From Hexactinellida sp. DTS-2022 (taxonomy: Eukaryota; Porifera; Hexactinellida): DNA of 64,000 nt. This document shows, one piece after another, positions 1 to 9,636 of this stretch; position 1 is the first letter of the stretch; every line of letters begins with the position of its first letter. A model generated the notes under the pieces. It ran no database searches. It was not told the origin of the DNA and was given only the letters and a program-made list of their open reading frames with translations. The position numbers and the translations under genes were made by a program. The stretch is taken from contig JAPNXP010000016.1 of the NCBI GenBank assembly GCA_028753945.1, forward strand, positions 744,001 through 808,000, read 5' to 3'.

Positions 1-280
1 TTGTTTGTGTGTTTGTTCAGAATTGATTGAGGAACTGGTAAAAGCTACAGACCTAAAATTTGGCAGTGGGGTGGGGAATACTAGTATTGTATGTACAAAC
101 AAGTTCAATATCTAAAAAGATATTCAAATCTTCCATCACAAAAGGTGTAAAAACCTTTAGCCAATTAAATTCGAGGGGTGTTCCAGTATGGATTAGCAGC
201 TAGCATTTCAATTAGTATAATCGAATGCTTTAGTGTCTGTCAAATGTTAAGTATGCATTATGGAATACTGAGAAAGTAAT
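1..280 (+). repeat. Possible Helitron-like 5' fragment at window edge
   Basis: The first bases (TTTGTTTGTGTGTTTGTTCAG, then AATTGATTGAGG) resemble the 5' part of the Helitron-like element starting at 35415 and the reverse complement of about 60700-60800. The true 5' end lies outside the window. No 3' end is recognised before the inverted element at 319. No coding capacity is seen. Confidence 0.25.
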
Positions 281-318
281 CTAATTGATCGAGAGGAAGT
301 TCAGGCATTTAATCAGTT

Positions 319-978
319 ACGAGCCCTTCGGTCTCGGTCGCTTTGCGACAGATCGGTGCTACGCACCTCAAGTTAACGGCCGCTGTGCGGCCTTACTCCT
401 CACCCTTTCTACCATGGAAATGGTAGATAGGGACGTTATGATTTTGATTTTCATTAATTTGTTTACCTATTTGTGCCATAACAACAACAACAAATATTCA
501 TATTAGAAAATTTTAACCGCGAAAATCGTGTTCAGAATACTTGTTTACCTATAATACCCGTTGAAAGCTAACTTCTAGGTTGATTTTGAATTTCCATTAA
601 TTTGTTTACCTATTTTGTGTAAACAACAACAACAAATATTAATATGAGAAATTTATAAACGCGAAATTCGTGTTCAGCATACTTGTTTACCTATAATACC
701 CGTTGAAAGCTAACTTCTAGGTTGATTTTGAATTTTCATTAATTTGTTTACCTATTTGTGTAAACAACAACAAATATTCATATGAGAAATTTATAAATGC
801 GAAATTCGTGTTCAGCATACTTGTTTACCTATTATAACATTTGTTACCAATTATAACATTTGACAGTTAGTTTATATCTCATATATTAATTAATGCGGTT
901 TCTATCCCCCCGTCACTTTAATACAATCCGGACAAACACACACACACACAAACAACAATCGACATTTAATAATATAGA
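319..978 (-). mobile_element. Helitron-like non-autonomous element
   Basis: Read on the minus strand it starts at 978 with TCTATATTATTAAATG and a GT-rich tract, then TTTGTCCGGATTGTATTAAA, the same head as the elements at 9637, 11015 and 45380. It carries about three tandem copies of a roughly 140-bp unit with (GTT)n and GGTAAACAAATTAATG. It ends in three short GC-rich hairpins (about 334-400) and the tail ACCGAAGGGCTCGTA. There is no transposase. An A precedes the TC start, as at Helitron insertion sites, but the 3' end is not the usual CTRR. Confidence 0.55.
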
Positions 979-1430
979 TTTGTGTTCTGTCTGTCTAGCC
1001 ATACATTTATAACATTCCATTGTGTTATTTGTTATCAAATTATTATCAATCAATACAATAACTTCTCCACGTCCCAAAGTTAGGGGTCCACTGGTACAGT
1101 TTCTTAGTGATATTTAATTATATATTTGGAATTGGTATATTATTATACATGGACAAGCTCATATATCTAGAAAATTATCTGTTCAAATTTGCATAAATAT
1201 CCAAATTATTTAATCTGTCCTTATAGAAACCTGTAGCTAGGATGAACGGATATAAATAGACAGCTAGCGGCCAACCATCAAGAACGACATTTAATTTGAA
1301 AAGGAGATGCTTTAAATACAAGCGAGGGCCGTAGGCCCGAGTACAAGTTGTAAGGACGCGCGTAGAGCAGACGAGCAGATTGTACTAATAAATATTTTTT
1401 GTGGTTGGGATCTCCATACTAGTTTCAATA
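979..1430. other. Intergenic, no gene seen
   Basis: AT-rich sequence without a supportable reading frame. A small GC-rich hairpin, GGGCCGTAGGCCC at 1326-1338, resembles the hairpins at the 3' ends of the Helitron-like elements and may be a remnant of one. Confidence 0.5.
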
Positions 1431-1580
1431 ATCCAATAAAACTTGAGTATATTCAGAATAACCCAATAAAACTTGAGTATATTTGGAATAATACAATAAA
1501 ACTTGAGTATATTTGGAATAATCCAATTAAACTTGAGTATATTTGGAATAATCCGGTAAAACTTGAGTATATTTGGAAAA
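1431..1580. repeat. 30-bp tandem repeat, five copies
   Basis: Five head-to-tail units of 30 bp begin at 1431, 1461, 1491, 1521 and 1551. The core is AATAAAACTTGAGTATATTT and the units differ at a few bases. Degraded copies of the core continue to about 1660, directly beside the stray IBA57 fragment. Confidence 0.85.
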
Positions 1581-1665
1581 ACTTGATTATATTTACAAAT
1601 TAGTTGAGTATTGTTGAGTATATTTGGAAATTTTTAAAAAACTTGAGTATTTTTGGAATTTTCCC

Positions 1666-1849
1666 AATATAATTTGCTCAAACTTCTTAGGTGGAATCCT
1701 AATAGCCGGGATACGCTGGTACGAACGCAACTGTCGATAGTCAGCTAGTCCAATTCCAGACGACAGTAGGTTATGAAAGTTAATCACCTTCCCCACCTTC
1801 TTGTAGTTCAAATCCATACAATCTACAATCTCATAGCCTGGCTCGATAA
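1666..1849 (-). pseudogene. IBA57: Duplicated fragment of IBA57 coding sequence
   Basis: These 184 bp match 8207-8390 inside the intact IBA57 gene with one difference that I can find (TCG for TTG, Ser for Leu). The piece encodes the stretch from MDLNYKKVGK to KKFEQIIL in the C-terminal part of the protein. It has no start, no upstream domain and no C-terminus, and both flanks switch abruptly to unrelated sequence, so it cannot make a working protein. The orientation is the same as the parent gene, 6.5 kb away. Near identity implies a recent duplication or recent gene conversion. The mechanism is unknown. Confidence 0.9.
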
Positions 1850-2236
1850 TGAAAAGGTGATTAAAAATATTAACAAAAGAGAGAATATTACAATTCTATT
1901 AATGAACATTTTTAAATCCCTTCTGAGAGCCTAAAATACATAGATAAATATCTAAATTAGTATACAGTAAACAACCGAAAATATAACGAAACACAGTGGA
2001 TTCTAGTTAATACGAAAACGGAGAAATATCGCTTAAGGCGAATAAAGTTTAATCCCCGGACTCAACGGACTCAACCTAAAAATGTTGCGAACACTGAGAT
2101 ATACAAAGACTACTTTTACAATAGAATAAATATGAATATTATAAAAGTGATTAAAATAAATATAAATGTTCAGATAAAAATAAAAACATTCGTTGGTCAA
2201 ATGTATTGCTTACTAATTAATAATGAAATAGACTGT
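1850..2236. other. Downstream flank of the first sphingosine kinase gene
   Basis: AT-rich and without a supportable gene. It presumably contains the 3' untranslated region and polyadenylation site of the minus-strand gene ending at 2237. No single polyadenylation signal stands out. Confidence 0.4.
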
Positions 2237-3811
2237 CTAAGAAGTTTTTTCAAACATCGAAGTGATACACATTTTATAAGGAGAAAGTTCACCATAGCAA
2301 GTTTCGTAGGGCAACACTTCTCCATCAACTGACAGAATACCATTCCGCGGGTAAATTGGAGTGAAACGAAAAGCTCTTATTTTGGTGTATGAAAACGCTG
2401 AAAATACTTTCATATCATCCTGTTTGGCTTCACTGAGAAGCTTTATGATTTGGAGACGGCTGACGTTCTCAAATGGTAGATTTACAAGAGTGAAATGTCC
2501 ACTACCAAAGGGGTGCATTGGTGGGAGAAAGAAATCGTGTGACAACATAGGTACAAGGGTAATGAAGAGATTTGTAAAAGGACCCTCAAGCCCGATCCAA
2601 GAAGTTTCATCAACTTCTTCCAAGGGAACGTCAGCGTAAACTGAATTAATGTCATCAAAAGGTAAGTATGAAATATTAGCTCTATAAGGATGTCTATTCA
2701 AAAGTTTCAACAGTGCACCAACTATAAACCGAATTTCACCTACCCTCCTTATCACCTCAGACTGAATAGCCACATCCCCCGTATAACCCCAATTGAAAAT
2801 CAGAAAAAAGTATGATTTTACAGACCCTTGTTTGTATGAACAAACATCAAAGGATTGTGTTGATCCGTAAATACCCTTTACGAAAACAAATCCCGCATTC
2901 AACACCGAATATTCCTCATGTGAGTAATATAATATAGCACCGATCATAGCATTTCCACTGCCACAAGGAATAATTCCTAAGGGTTTTTGGATGGCAATAC
3001 TCGCATCATCACGCGCTAAAAGTCCATTCAAGGCTTCGTGTACGAGACCATCGCCACTTAGAAACAGTAGAGCATCCCACTTTTCCAAATTTTCATGCTG
3101 GAGTCTCTCTTTTGCATGACCAGCCCTTTCTGTTATGAAAAGTTCGAATTCAATGCCTGCATCTCTCAAGAACGGATCAACTGACTTATGAAATATATTA
3201 AGCGCACTTCGAGAGCCACTGAATGGATTCAGAAGCACTAACACGCGTTTTTTGCTAAGTAATTCTTCATCACTTAGTGCCTTTACACATTTGTATTTTC
3301 TCTGCACAAATTTACGACCATCTAAGTTAATTCTATCAATCCAATTTCGCTGTAGATCATTGATATCAAGAGGTGGTTGAGGGGTAAAACGTAGGACAGA
3401 TCTTTTACGTATTTTACCATTCATTTTGTTTACTCCTATCGTCACATAGCTAATAATTTCTACCAGCACAAGCTCATTTTTTTTATTCATAATTTTGTAT
3501 GAAGTACAGTGCAAAAAATCTTCCCATTTAACAACTCTACAATTAGCAAAGTCAAAATTTTTAACTTCACTTTTTTCTTTAGAGACATCCTGAAAATGTT
3601 GGTGTTGGATTGGATAATTTTTTGACTGAGACTTCGGTTTTACCAATTCAAAAACCAAACCAATATCGTAAATGCTTGCTGAGGCAAGTTCTTTTCCTGG
3701 ATACAGGTCAACTTCGCCGATTGTAATTGTACTATTACTCCGGCTAATTTCCTCTTTCAAAGCTTGTTCTGTGGAAACATCTTCATTCTTATTAATAAGA
3801 GGACTAGCCAT
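2237..3811 (-). CDS. SPHK: Sphingosine kinase (paralogue A)
   Basis: Intronless gene of 524 residues for a sphingosine kinase, which phosphorylates sphingosine to sphingosine-1-phosphate with ATP. Visible family blocks are LLNPFSGSR (residues 194-202), the nucleotide-binding SGDGLVHEALNGL (252-264) with the catalytic Asp, PCGSGNA (282-288), the lipid-site region NWGYTGDVAIQSE (about 340-352), and VDGEVLPYE (495-503). An upstream in-frame ATG at 3832 would add seven residues. I prefer 3811 because its MAS start matches the MAS start of the neighbouring paralogue. Lengths and motifs fit SPHK rather than ceramide or diacylglycerol kinase, notably the QKP...CGSGNA spacing. It lies 1.4 kb downstream of paralogue B on the same strand, a tandem duplication. 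The D-x-D-I of the paralogue's GDVDIE is GDVAIQ here, which could change substrate contacts. Confidence 0.93.
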   Translation of the reverse strand: MASPLINKNEDVSTEQALKEEISRSNSTITIGEVDLYPGKELASASIYDIGLVFELVKPKSQSKNYPIQHQHFQDVSKEKSEVKNFDFANCRVVKWEDFLHCTSYKIMNKKNELVLVEIISYVTIGVNKMNGKIRKRSVLRFTPQPPLDINDLQRNWIDRINLDGRKFVQRKYKCVKALSDEELLSKKRVLVLLNPFSGSRSALNIFHKSVDPFLRDAGIEFELFITERAGHAKERLQHENLEKWDALLFLSGDGLVHEALNGLLARDDASIAIQKPLGIIPCGSGNAMIGAILYYSHEEYSVLNAGFVFVKGIYGSTQSFDVCSYKQGSVKSYFFLIFNWGYTGDVAIQSEVIRRVGEIRFIVGALLKLLNRHPYRANISYLPFDDINSVYADVPLEEVDETSWIGLEGPFTNLFITLVPMLSHDFFLPPMHPFGSGHFTLVNLPFENVSRLQIIKLLSEAKQDDMKVFSAFSYTKIRAFRFTPIYPRNGILSVDGEVLPYETCYGELSPYKMCITSMFEKTS

Positions 3812-4430
3812 TTTACTAATACGAAAACACAATCAACAAGTATTTTTAGTGTGAAAATTCAGAACAAATATCTCCGGTGTAAGGAAAGATATCGAAAAGA
3901 AACGAAATACGTATAGTAAAATTGTCAAATTAAACGGATTCCATAAATTTATGTTATTATTCCATTTAAACTATATAATTGATCCCCAATTATTAGTGAA
4001 TTAATTAATTCATAACCCACTAAGTACGATTGGCATATTTGAAGAATATCTTAATTAATTAATCAAATTATATTCATTGTATTTGCATCCCTAACAAACA
4101 GGGACGGTCGCAGGATATGACCAGCGGGGGCAGGGGAGGGGCTTTTGCCTTTTTCCACTGCTAACGAAGGAAAGAAAATTGTTTCGAGATTAAATCACGA
4201 GTTCCCAATTTCAGTTGAAGGAATGATAGTGTGGTACAAACAAAAGCAAAAGCAAGTCTATTTGTAAATACGGTGCATGGGCGTCGCACGGCTCTGAAAA
4301 GGCTCCGGCCCAACAGTTAAAGTGGTCCGGCCAAAGCCAGACCTTCCTATATAATATAGTACAAGAAAAGAAAAGTGGTCCGGCCAAAGCCGGACCTGCC
4401 GGACCGCGTGCTACGCCTGTGCGGTGGAGG

Positions 4431-4518
4431 TGCTTTATTAGCAACTCCCCTATTGCAATATTATATTGCTTTATTAGCAACTCCCCTATTGCAATATTAT
4501 ATTGCTTTATTAGCAACC
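4431..4518. repeat. 36-bp tandem repeat
   Basis: About two and a half copies of a 36-bp unit starting TGCTTTATTAGCAAC begin at 4431, 4467 and 4503, almost identical to each other. Confidence 0.8.
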
Positions 4519-4535
4519 GCTTTTCGGGTCCCAAG

Positions 4536-4655
4536 CAGGGTTGTATCAACTCATTTTGAGTTGGCAAAACAACTCATTTTTTGTCTACCAACTCATTCAA
4601 CTCATTCAAGAAAATGAGTTGATTCTGCCAACTCAAATTGAGTTGATACACCCTG
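4536..4655. mobile_element. MITE, hAT-like ends, family CAACTCA
   Basis: Inverted ends CAGGGTTGTATCAACTCA and TGAGTTGATACACCCTG bound 120 bp built from repeated AACTCATT and AATGAGTT motifs. A longer relative lies at 21298-21631. I found no clean 8-bp target duplication, so the superfamily call rests on the CAGGG ends only. Confidence 0.6.
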
Positions 4656-4762
4656 GGGCCTGTCACTACCAAGCGTGATAATACTGTTAATTTGATTCCT
4701 CTATTAGCAACTTCGCCTAATAGCAACCACATTTTTTTGCAAACCGGAGACTGTAATTAAAA

Positions 4763-4947
4763 TAGTCGACTTCGCTTAATAGAGCCTCTCGGGACCAGGT
4801 TACTTTGACCCGATTAAGCGGAGAAATCAATTAACCGAAAATATTTTAAGCAAAACTCTCATTCTGTCCTATAAATCCTGTGAATTTTGACCCCATTAAG
4901 CGGAGAAATCTATTAACCGGTGGTTCTATTAAGCGAAGTTGGCTGTA
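4763..4947. mobile_element. MITE, Tc1/mariner-like
   Basis: Inverted ends TAGTCGACTTCGCTTAATAG and CTATTAAGCGAAGTTGGCTGTA flank about 185 bp with internal repeats of ATTAAGCGGAGAAATC. The TA at each border fits a Tc1/mariner target. No transposase is present. Confidence 0.55.
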
Positions 4948-5244
4948 TTTCAAATCTAAAGCCTTTTTGATTAAATGTAGAGAAAAAATTATTATAATTG
5001 GAAATTTAAATCGTTCTTACATTATATCAGTATACGTATTAATTAAAATGAAATTGCAAATAAATAAATTTCATGTGAATTTAAATGTTTCTTTACAACA
5101 AGAATAAAACCAATAATAATATTTAAACTAATTGTAAAATTAGAGAAATTAGAGAGGGTATATAGAACAAAATAGTGTTGAATATAATAATAATACCAGC
5201 TAGGTAACAATAAAATATGAAATCATGAATTTGTGTAGTATTCG

Positions 5245-6978
5245 TCAAGTTTTTTTCTCGAATAGTGATGTAATTAACATTTTATGACAGGTAATTTCAC
5301 CGGAACAAGGCTCATAAGGAATTACTTCACCATCCACTACAAGGTAACCGTTGGCAGGGAAAATTGGCGTTAAACGAAAGGCTTTAATTTTGATGAAATT
5401 GAATAAAGCAAATCCATCCATATTATCATCCTTCATATTACCAAGTAATTGTAATATCTGTAGACGGCTGACATTTTCATAAGGTATATTAACAAGGGTG
5501 AAGTAGCCGCAGCCAAGGTTATGTGTTGGAGATACGAATAAGTCATGGCTTATCATCGGGCAGAGAGTGACTAAGATGTTAGTAAAAGGTCCTTGGATAT
5601 TTAGCCAAGACGAATCACTGGTTTCAGGTTTGGGTGCAATAGCGGTATTTTGCGCTTCGGCAATCTCTGTTTGAGCATCGCTTTTATCTTCAGTGGCATT
5701 TTCAGTGACATTTTTGGGGTTAGATAAATCATCAGAAACACTGCTCATAGTTTCATCAGTATCCTTGGTATAAGGTAAATACGAAACATCTGCCCGATAA
5801 ACACGGCGGTTTAATACACGCCATAAAGTACCCAAAATAAATCTAAACTCACCAATTTTTCGAATCACTTCCGATTCAATGTCAACATCGCCGGAAAATC
5901 CCCAATTCACTACCAAACAGAAATAGGTTTCTATCTCTCTTTGACGACACACTCCGATATCTAGCTCTTGAAGGGAACCGTAAAGACCCTTAACGAATAT
6001 GAATGCTGCGTTCATTGGACAGTAAAATTCACGTGAATAGTGCAGTATAGCACCTTCGATTGCATTACCACTCCCGCATGGGATGATTCCAATGGGTTTT
6101 TGTATAGCAACACTCGCATCCTCACGTGATAATAATCCGTTTAATGCTTCATTCAATAAGCCGTCGCCACTTACTAGCAGTAAAGCATCCCAGTTTTCCA
6201 AAGGTTCACTTTTAAGACGTTCTCTCGCGTGACCAGCTCTCTCGGTCACAAAGAGCTCAAATTCAATGCCGGCTTCATTTAGGAATGGACCAATCTCTTT
6301 GTGAAATGTTTTCAGCCCTGTTCTCTTGCCGCTGACAGGATTCAGTAATACCAAGACACGCTTTTTATTTAGTAGTTCCTCATCACTAAAAATTCTCGAA
6401 GAGATATACTTTTTTTGCACAAATTTCCTACTAGCTAATAGAATTTTATTGACCCAATTAGTTTGTAGCTCAGCTTCATTTGTCTGTAAAATTGGTACAA
6501 AGTGTAATAAAGATTTCATTCGTTTCTTATATCGCATTTTACTTGTGAAACCAAACACTTCAAAAGAAATTATATCCAATTGGAGCAGTTGCTTTTCATC
6601 CTTTTCGACAGAGATGGACAAACGACAATTAACAAAGTCGTCCCATTTAATAATTATGCATCTAGGGAGATTGACTTGATAAGCAAATCCTATATCTTTA
6701 CTACTTATTGAACTAGCTTTAGCTTTCTCACGTTGAACAGAAAAACTTTTTGACCTTGTAGTAGGTTGTATCCCGATTAATTCAAACACTAGCCCGATAT
6801 CGTATATGAATGCATGCGCGTGTTCTAAGCCAGGTCGAAGTTCAATTTCACCGAGCCTGATCCCATCTGGATTTTGACTAACTTCAATTTTCAATGCTTC
6901 ATCTGTAGGCGCAATTACGATCTCATCGGGTTTGGTTAAACTTGTCGATTCCTCGTTTAGGATATTTTCACTTGCCAT
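5245..6978 (-). CDS. SPHK: Sphingosine kinase (paralogue B)
   Basis: Intronless gene of 577 residues, second member of the tandem sphingosine kinase pair. Blocks: LLNPVSGKR (211-219), SGDGLLNEALNGL (270-282) with the catalytic Asp, PCGSGNA (300-306), NWGFSGDVDIESE (358-370), which matches the region holding the sphingosine-binding Asp in known SPHKs, and VDGEVIPYE (548-556). Between the two lobes, about residues 403-455, is an acidic Ser/Thr/Asn-rich insert that is much shorter in paralogue A; such variable linkers are usual in this family. No signal peptide or membrane segment is seen, so a cytosolic or peripheral enzyme is expected. All motif residues are kept in both copies, so both look functional. 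The ATG at 6978 follows an AT-rich leader and is the first in frame. Confidence 0.94.
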   Translation of the reverse strand: MASENILNEESTSLTKPDEIVIAPTDEALKIEVSQNPDGIRLGEIELRPGLEHAHAFIYDIGLVFELIGIQPTTRSKSFSVQREKAKASSISSKDIGFAYQVNLPRCIIIKWDDFVNCRLSISVEKDEKQLLQLDIISFEVFGFTSKMRYKKRMKSLLHFVPILQTNEAELQTNWVNKILLASRKFVQKKYISSRIFSDEELLNKKRVLVLLNPVSGKRTGLKTFHKEIGPFLNEAGIEFELFVTERAGHARERLKSEPLENWDALLLVSGDGLLNEALNGLLSREDASVAIQKPIGIIPCGSGNAIEGAILHYSREFYCPMNAAFIFVKGLYGSLQELDIGVCRQREIETYFCLVVNWGFSGDVDIESEVIRKIGEFRFILGTLWRVLNRRVYRADVSYLPYTKDTDETMSSVSDDLSNPKNVTENATEDKSDAQTEIAEAQNTAIAPKPETSDSSWLNIQGPFTNILVTLCPMISHDLFVSPTHNLGCGYFTLVNIPYENVSRLQILQLLGNMKDDNMDGFALFNFIKIKAFRLTPIFPANGYLVVDGEVIPYEPCSGEITCHKMLITSLFEKKT

Positions 6979-8007
6979 ATTTAATTAATTAAGTAACTCT
7001 TATATTCTAAACTCGAATTGAGTAGGAGAGTATACTTAGTTAAATACTATACTATTTATACAAGTCTATGAAACTTTAGTTTTTACACTCACAAATCATT
7101 GATAAGTCCGTACCACGAGAATTAATTACAGTTACGATATATCAATTAAATAGTAGAATCTCTATGAATAACTGCATAATATAATTAAAAATGAAACTTA
7201 CTCGTGGTAGTGTCAATTTTCTATGATTCGGGGATCGGTCAGTAGTTAAACAAGAACTACTGCAATGCAATAAGTACAATTTTGTAAATGAAGATACAGC
7301 ACAAGTTCATTAAATTCAATGAGTTGTATTTAAGTAGACAATCCTATTTGAATCATGCCTAGAATGTAATTACATTTGGTATGTAGGAGGTCAAATTACT
7401 TAGTATGATTATTTAGGAGGAGTTATGATTTTTCGGATAAAGAATAGTGACAATAAGCTTGTGTTATGTGGAGTATAAATCATCCCTACACAACCTTCAC
7501 AAAATATAATTGAGTTATAATTGAGTCAAACAAAATGATACTGCATGGAATTGTATAAGATCTATAGTTATAGAATGGTTCATTTTTACTGTGTGACTAT
7601 ACTATAGTATAGTGGCCCAGTTATAATCTTACTGCCTTGATCACTTATATTTACTCGTATCCTCTCCATAGAACGGAGATTTCTTAACTAAGAGCCCAAT
7701 TTTCAGGCTAGGTGTCTCATGTGTTACAGCACCTAGGGTCACGATTTTTGATTACATTTTTTTGGACACATTTTTACACGTAGTTAAGGCAATTTGTAAT
7801 AAATTAAGGTTTAGAGGTTATAAACTATATTAGTAAGTATATACTGATTCTACACCAAAAGTATTTATACTAAGTAATTGCAAATTGTAGTTAATTAAAT
7901 ATTATTAGTGTTTTACTCCATGTCAAACACTAACAGGGCCCTTGCATGATAATGACAAGAACAGTATAGGTTTTTGTATTTTAATACTCAATTACATCTG
8001 AACTATT
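6979..8007. other. Intergenic, SPHK-B promoter side
   Basis: AT-rich. Contains the upstream region of paralogue B and, at 7586-7780, an inverted solo piece of the 23-32 kb satellite family. No other feature is supportable. Confidence 0.5.
7586..7780 (-). repeat. Solo inverted copy of satellite unit end
   Basis: Read on the minus strand it runs GGACACA, ATCAAAAATCGTGACCC, AGGTGCTGTAACACATGAGACACC, TTGGGCTCTTAGTTAA, CCGTTCTATGGAGAGG, then AAGGCAGTAAG...GGGCCACTATACTATAGT. This is the same order as the unit ends near 24000-24110 and 25440-25550 followed by the small palindromic repeat of 30726-30900, so the satellite family is dispersed outside the array. Confidence 0.75.
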
Positions 8008-9351
8008 TTAATAATCTATATTTTTGGAATGAGCCTCAACACCATAATCAACCAAAAATTGCTGCAAATCTTTCAAATTAATCTTTGATTCATCAACGGG
8101 ATCGATAACGCGTCGCGAAACACTCATATCTGTTCGTTTCCAGGCCAAATCTTCTTCCTTTTGAAAAATCATCTCCTGCTCGTCTGACCACCAAAAAGGT
8201 GGATGTAATATAATTTGCTCAAACTTCTTAGGTGGAATCCTAATAGCCGGGATACGCTGGTACAAACGCAACTGTCGATAGTCAGCTAGTCCAATTCCAG
8301 ACGACAGTAGGTTATGAAAGTTAATCACCTTCCCCACCTTCTTGTAGTTCAAATCCATACAATCTACAATCTCATAGCCTGGCTCGATAACGAGAGGCTC
8401 ACTAAATATCGACCATCTTAAGGCCATAAGTCTCTTGTTGATACGCCCTGTATAATAAGTCCGGGTAGTTAGTTCCTGCCCGAGGTAACAACCTTTGGTG
8501 AAACTGATTCCATTCATTAGATCTCCCGAGAATTCGAGAGGGAAGAACTTACTCGGAATAATATCAAGGGGGCCTTCAGGAATTGCGTGGTGGTTTAAGT
8601 AATCGCGGTAACACAGAGGAGATACATAAATCAGATCTGGTGTGTATTTTCTAATATCATAATTCTTAGGTATTACCAGACGCGAGCCTAAATCAAAATG
8701 TCTTGGATCGGTAAAAACTTGATAAATTCGAGGATTTTCTTGCTCAAACGGTGTTGGATATATATAGAACAGATTCAGTTGATTACTTAATGGAATAAAA
8801 TTGATTCTTCTTCTTAGCAAAAAGCTACGGATATGTTTTACTAAATCATCAACCACATTATTTTCGCATTCTATTATAAAATTCTCATCTGTGCCTGAAA
8901 AACGTTCAAGTGTCGTACTGTCGAGAAATTTCGCGATTTCGGCAAAACGGTAAATTAACATTTCATAGAGAATTCGTCCTTTTGCATTTAAAGCGTATGT
9001 AAAGATAATTCTATCATTATCCAGTCTATTGAGATCATTTGTAATCAACCCATTAAGCAAAGAGCTTGCGCCATCACCAGAGATTCCAATCAATCTTCTT
9101 TGAGGCAACGGGGCGACAATCAATGGTTCGGAGTATGAGTTTAACATCCATAATTGAATCTCCGAATATTTCGTTGGGCGTAGAACTTCTTGTTGGTTTC
9201 TACCAAATGGTGGCGTACAATAGTTAGTAGGGTCAACAGATTCAATTGGTAGGTCGAAACCATGTTTTTTTTGGCGTTTTCGTATGAATTGTTTGTGAAA
9301 TTTATTGTTTAATATTTGTCTGCGAAGGCAGGGGTAGATAATTGGAAACAT
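8008..9351 (-). CDS. IBA57: IBA57-type iron-sulfur cluster assembly protein
   Basis: Intronless, 447 residues. IBA57 is a mitochondrial, folate-binding-fold protein of the YgfZ/GcvT family that works with ISCA1/ISCA2 in late [4Fe-4S] assembly. The family signature KGCYLGQE (about 287-294) followed by LTTRTYYTGRINKRLMAL is intact, and the N-terminal block RRLIGISGDGASSLLNGLITND (about 85-106) matches the family's L-x-R-x-L-I...L-Q-G-L-I-T-N-D. The first 30 residues are rich in Arg/Lys and lack acidic residues, as expected of a mitochondrial presequence. The length is somewhat above the human protein (about 356), mostly from the long N-terminal leader and the tail. A 184-bp piece of this gene is duplicated at 1666-1849. 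Confidence 0.92.
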   Translation of the reverse strand: MFPIIYPCLRRQILNNKFHKQFIRKRQKKHGFDLPIESVDPTNYCTPPFGRNQQEVLRPTKYSEIQLWMLNSYSEPLIVAPLPQRRLIGISGDGASSLLNGLITNDLNRLDNDRIIFTYALNAKGRILYEMLIYRFAEIAKFLDSTTLERFSGTDENFIIECENNVVDDLVKHIRSFLLRRRINFIPLSNQLNLFYIYPTPFEQENPRIYQVFTDPRHFDLGSRLVIPKNYDIRKYTPDLIYVSPLCYRDYLNHHAIPEGPLDIIPSKFFPLEFSGDLMNGISFTKGCYLGQELTTRTYYTGRINKRLMALRWSIFSEPLVIEPGYEIVDCMDLNYKKVGKVINFHNLLSSGIGLADYRQLRLYQRIPAIRIPPKKFEQIILHPPFWWSDEQEMIFQKEEDLAWKRTDMSVSRRVIDPVDESKINLKDLQQFLVDYGVEAHSKNIDY

Positions 9352-9541
9352 TCTTTGTAGAAGGAATATTAGAAAGATAGGAGGGGCGGGTCAAACTTAA
9401 CAGTATTATGTATTAATGAAATGATAATCAGAACAAACTTTGGTGAAGCTAGTATAGGATTTTCAATAAAAGATATCTGAATTATATTGTACTAAGTATA
9501 TAGACTGTATTTCGGGGAGAAAAATACCATTTTAATTAAAA

Positions 9542-9620
9542 CTAGCACACTTCGCTTGCTAGGTCGCTTCGCGGCAGAACACAATCAGACACACCAACCG
9601 CTTCGCGGTTGATGTGTGGT
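9542..9620 (-). repeat. Helitron-type 3' end with CTAG terminus
   Basis: Read on the minus strand: hairpin AACCGCGAAGCGGTT, then hairpin GCCGCGAAGCGAC, then CTAGCAAGCGAAGTGTGCTAG followed by T. A hairpin a few bases before a CTRR end followed by T is the classic Helitron 3' terminus. A close relative is at 39560-39636. No matching body or 5' end was found, because the next sequence is the plus-strand element at 9637. Confidence 0.5.
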
Positions 9621-9636
9621 TTATATACTTCTAACA

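Larger units (their letters stand above)
3812..5244. other. Intergenic between the SPHK paralogues
   Basis: Holds the likely promoter of paralogue A next to 3812 and the 3' flank of paralogue B next to 5244. The middle is transposon debris: a hAT-like terminus near 4100 (CAGGGACGGTCGCAGGAT), two GC-rich copies of AGTGGTCCGGCCAAAGCC (about 4321 and 4375), and the repeats and MITEs listed separately. No gene is seen. Confidence 0.6.

Noticed and set aside
2361..2639. Plus-strand open frame inside the first sphingosine kinase gene
   Set aside because: Antisense shadow of a clearly conserved coding sequence.
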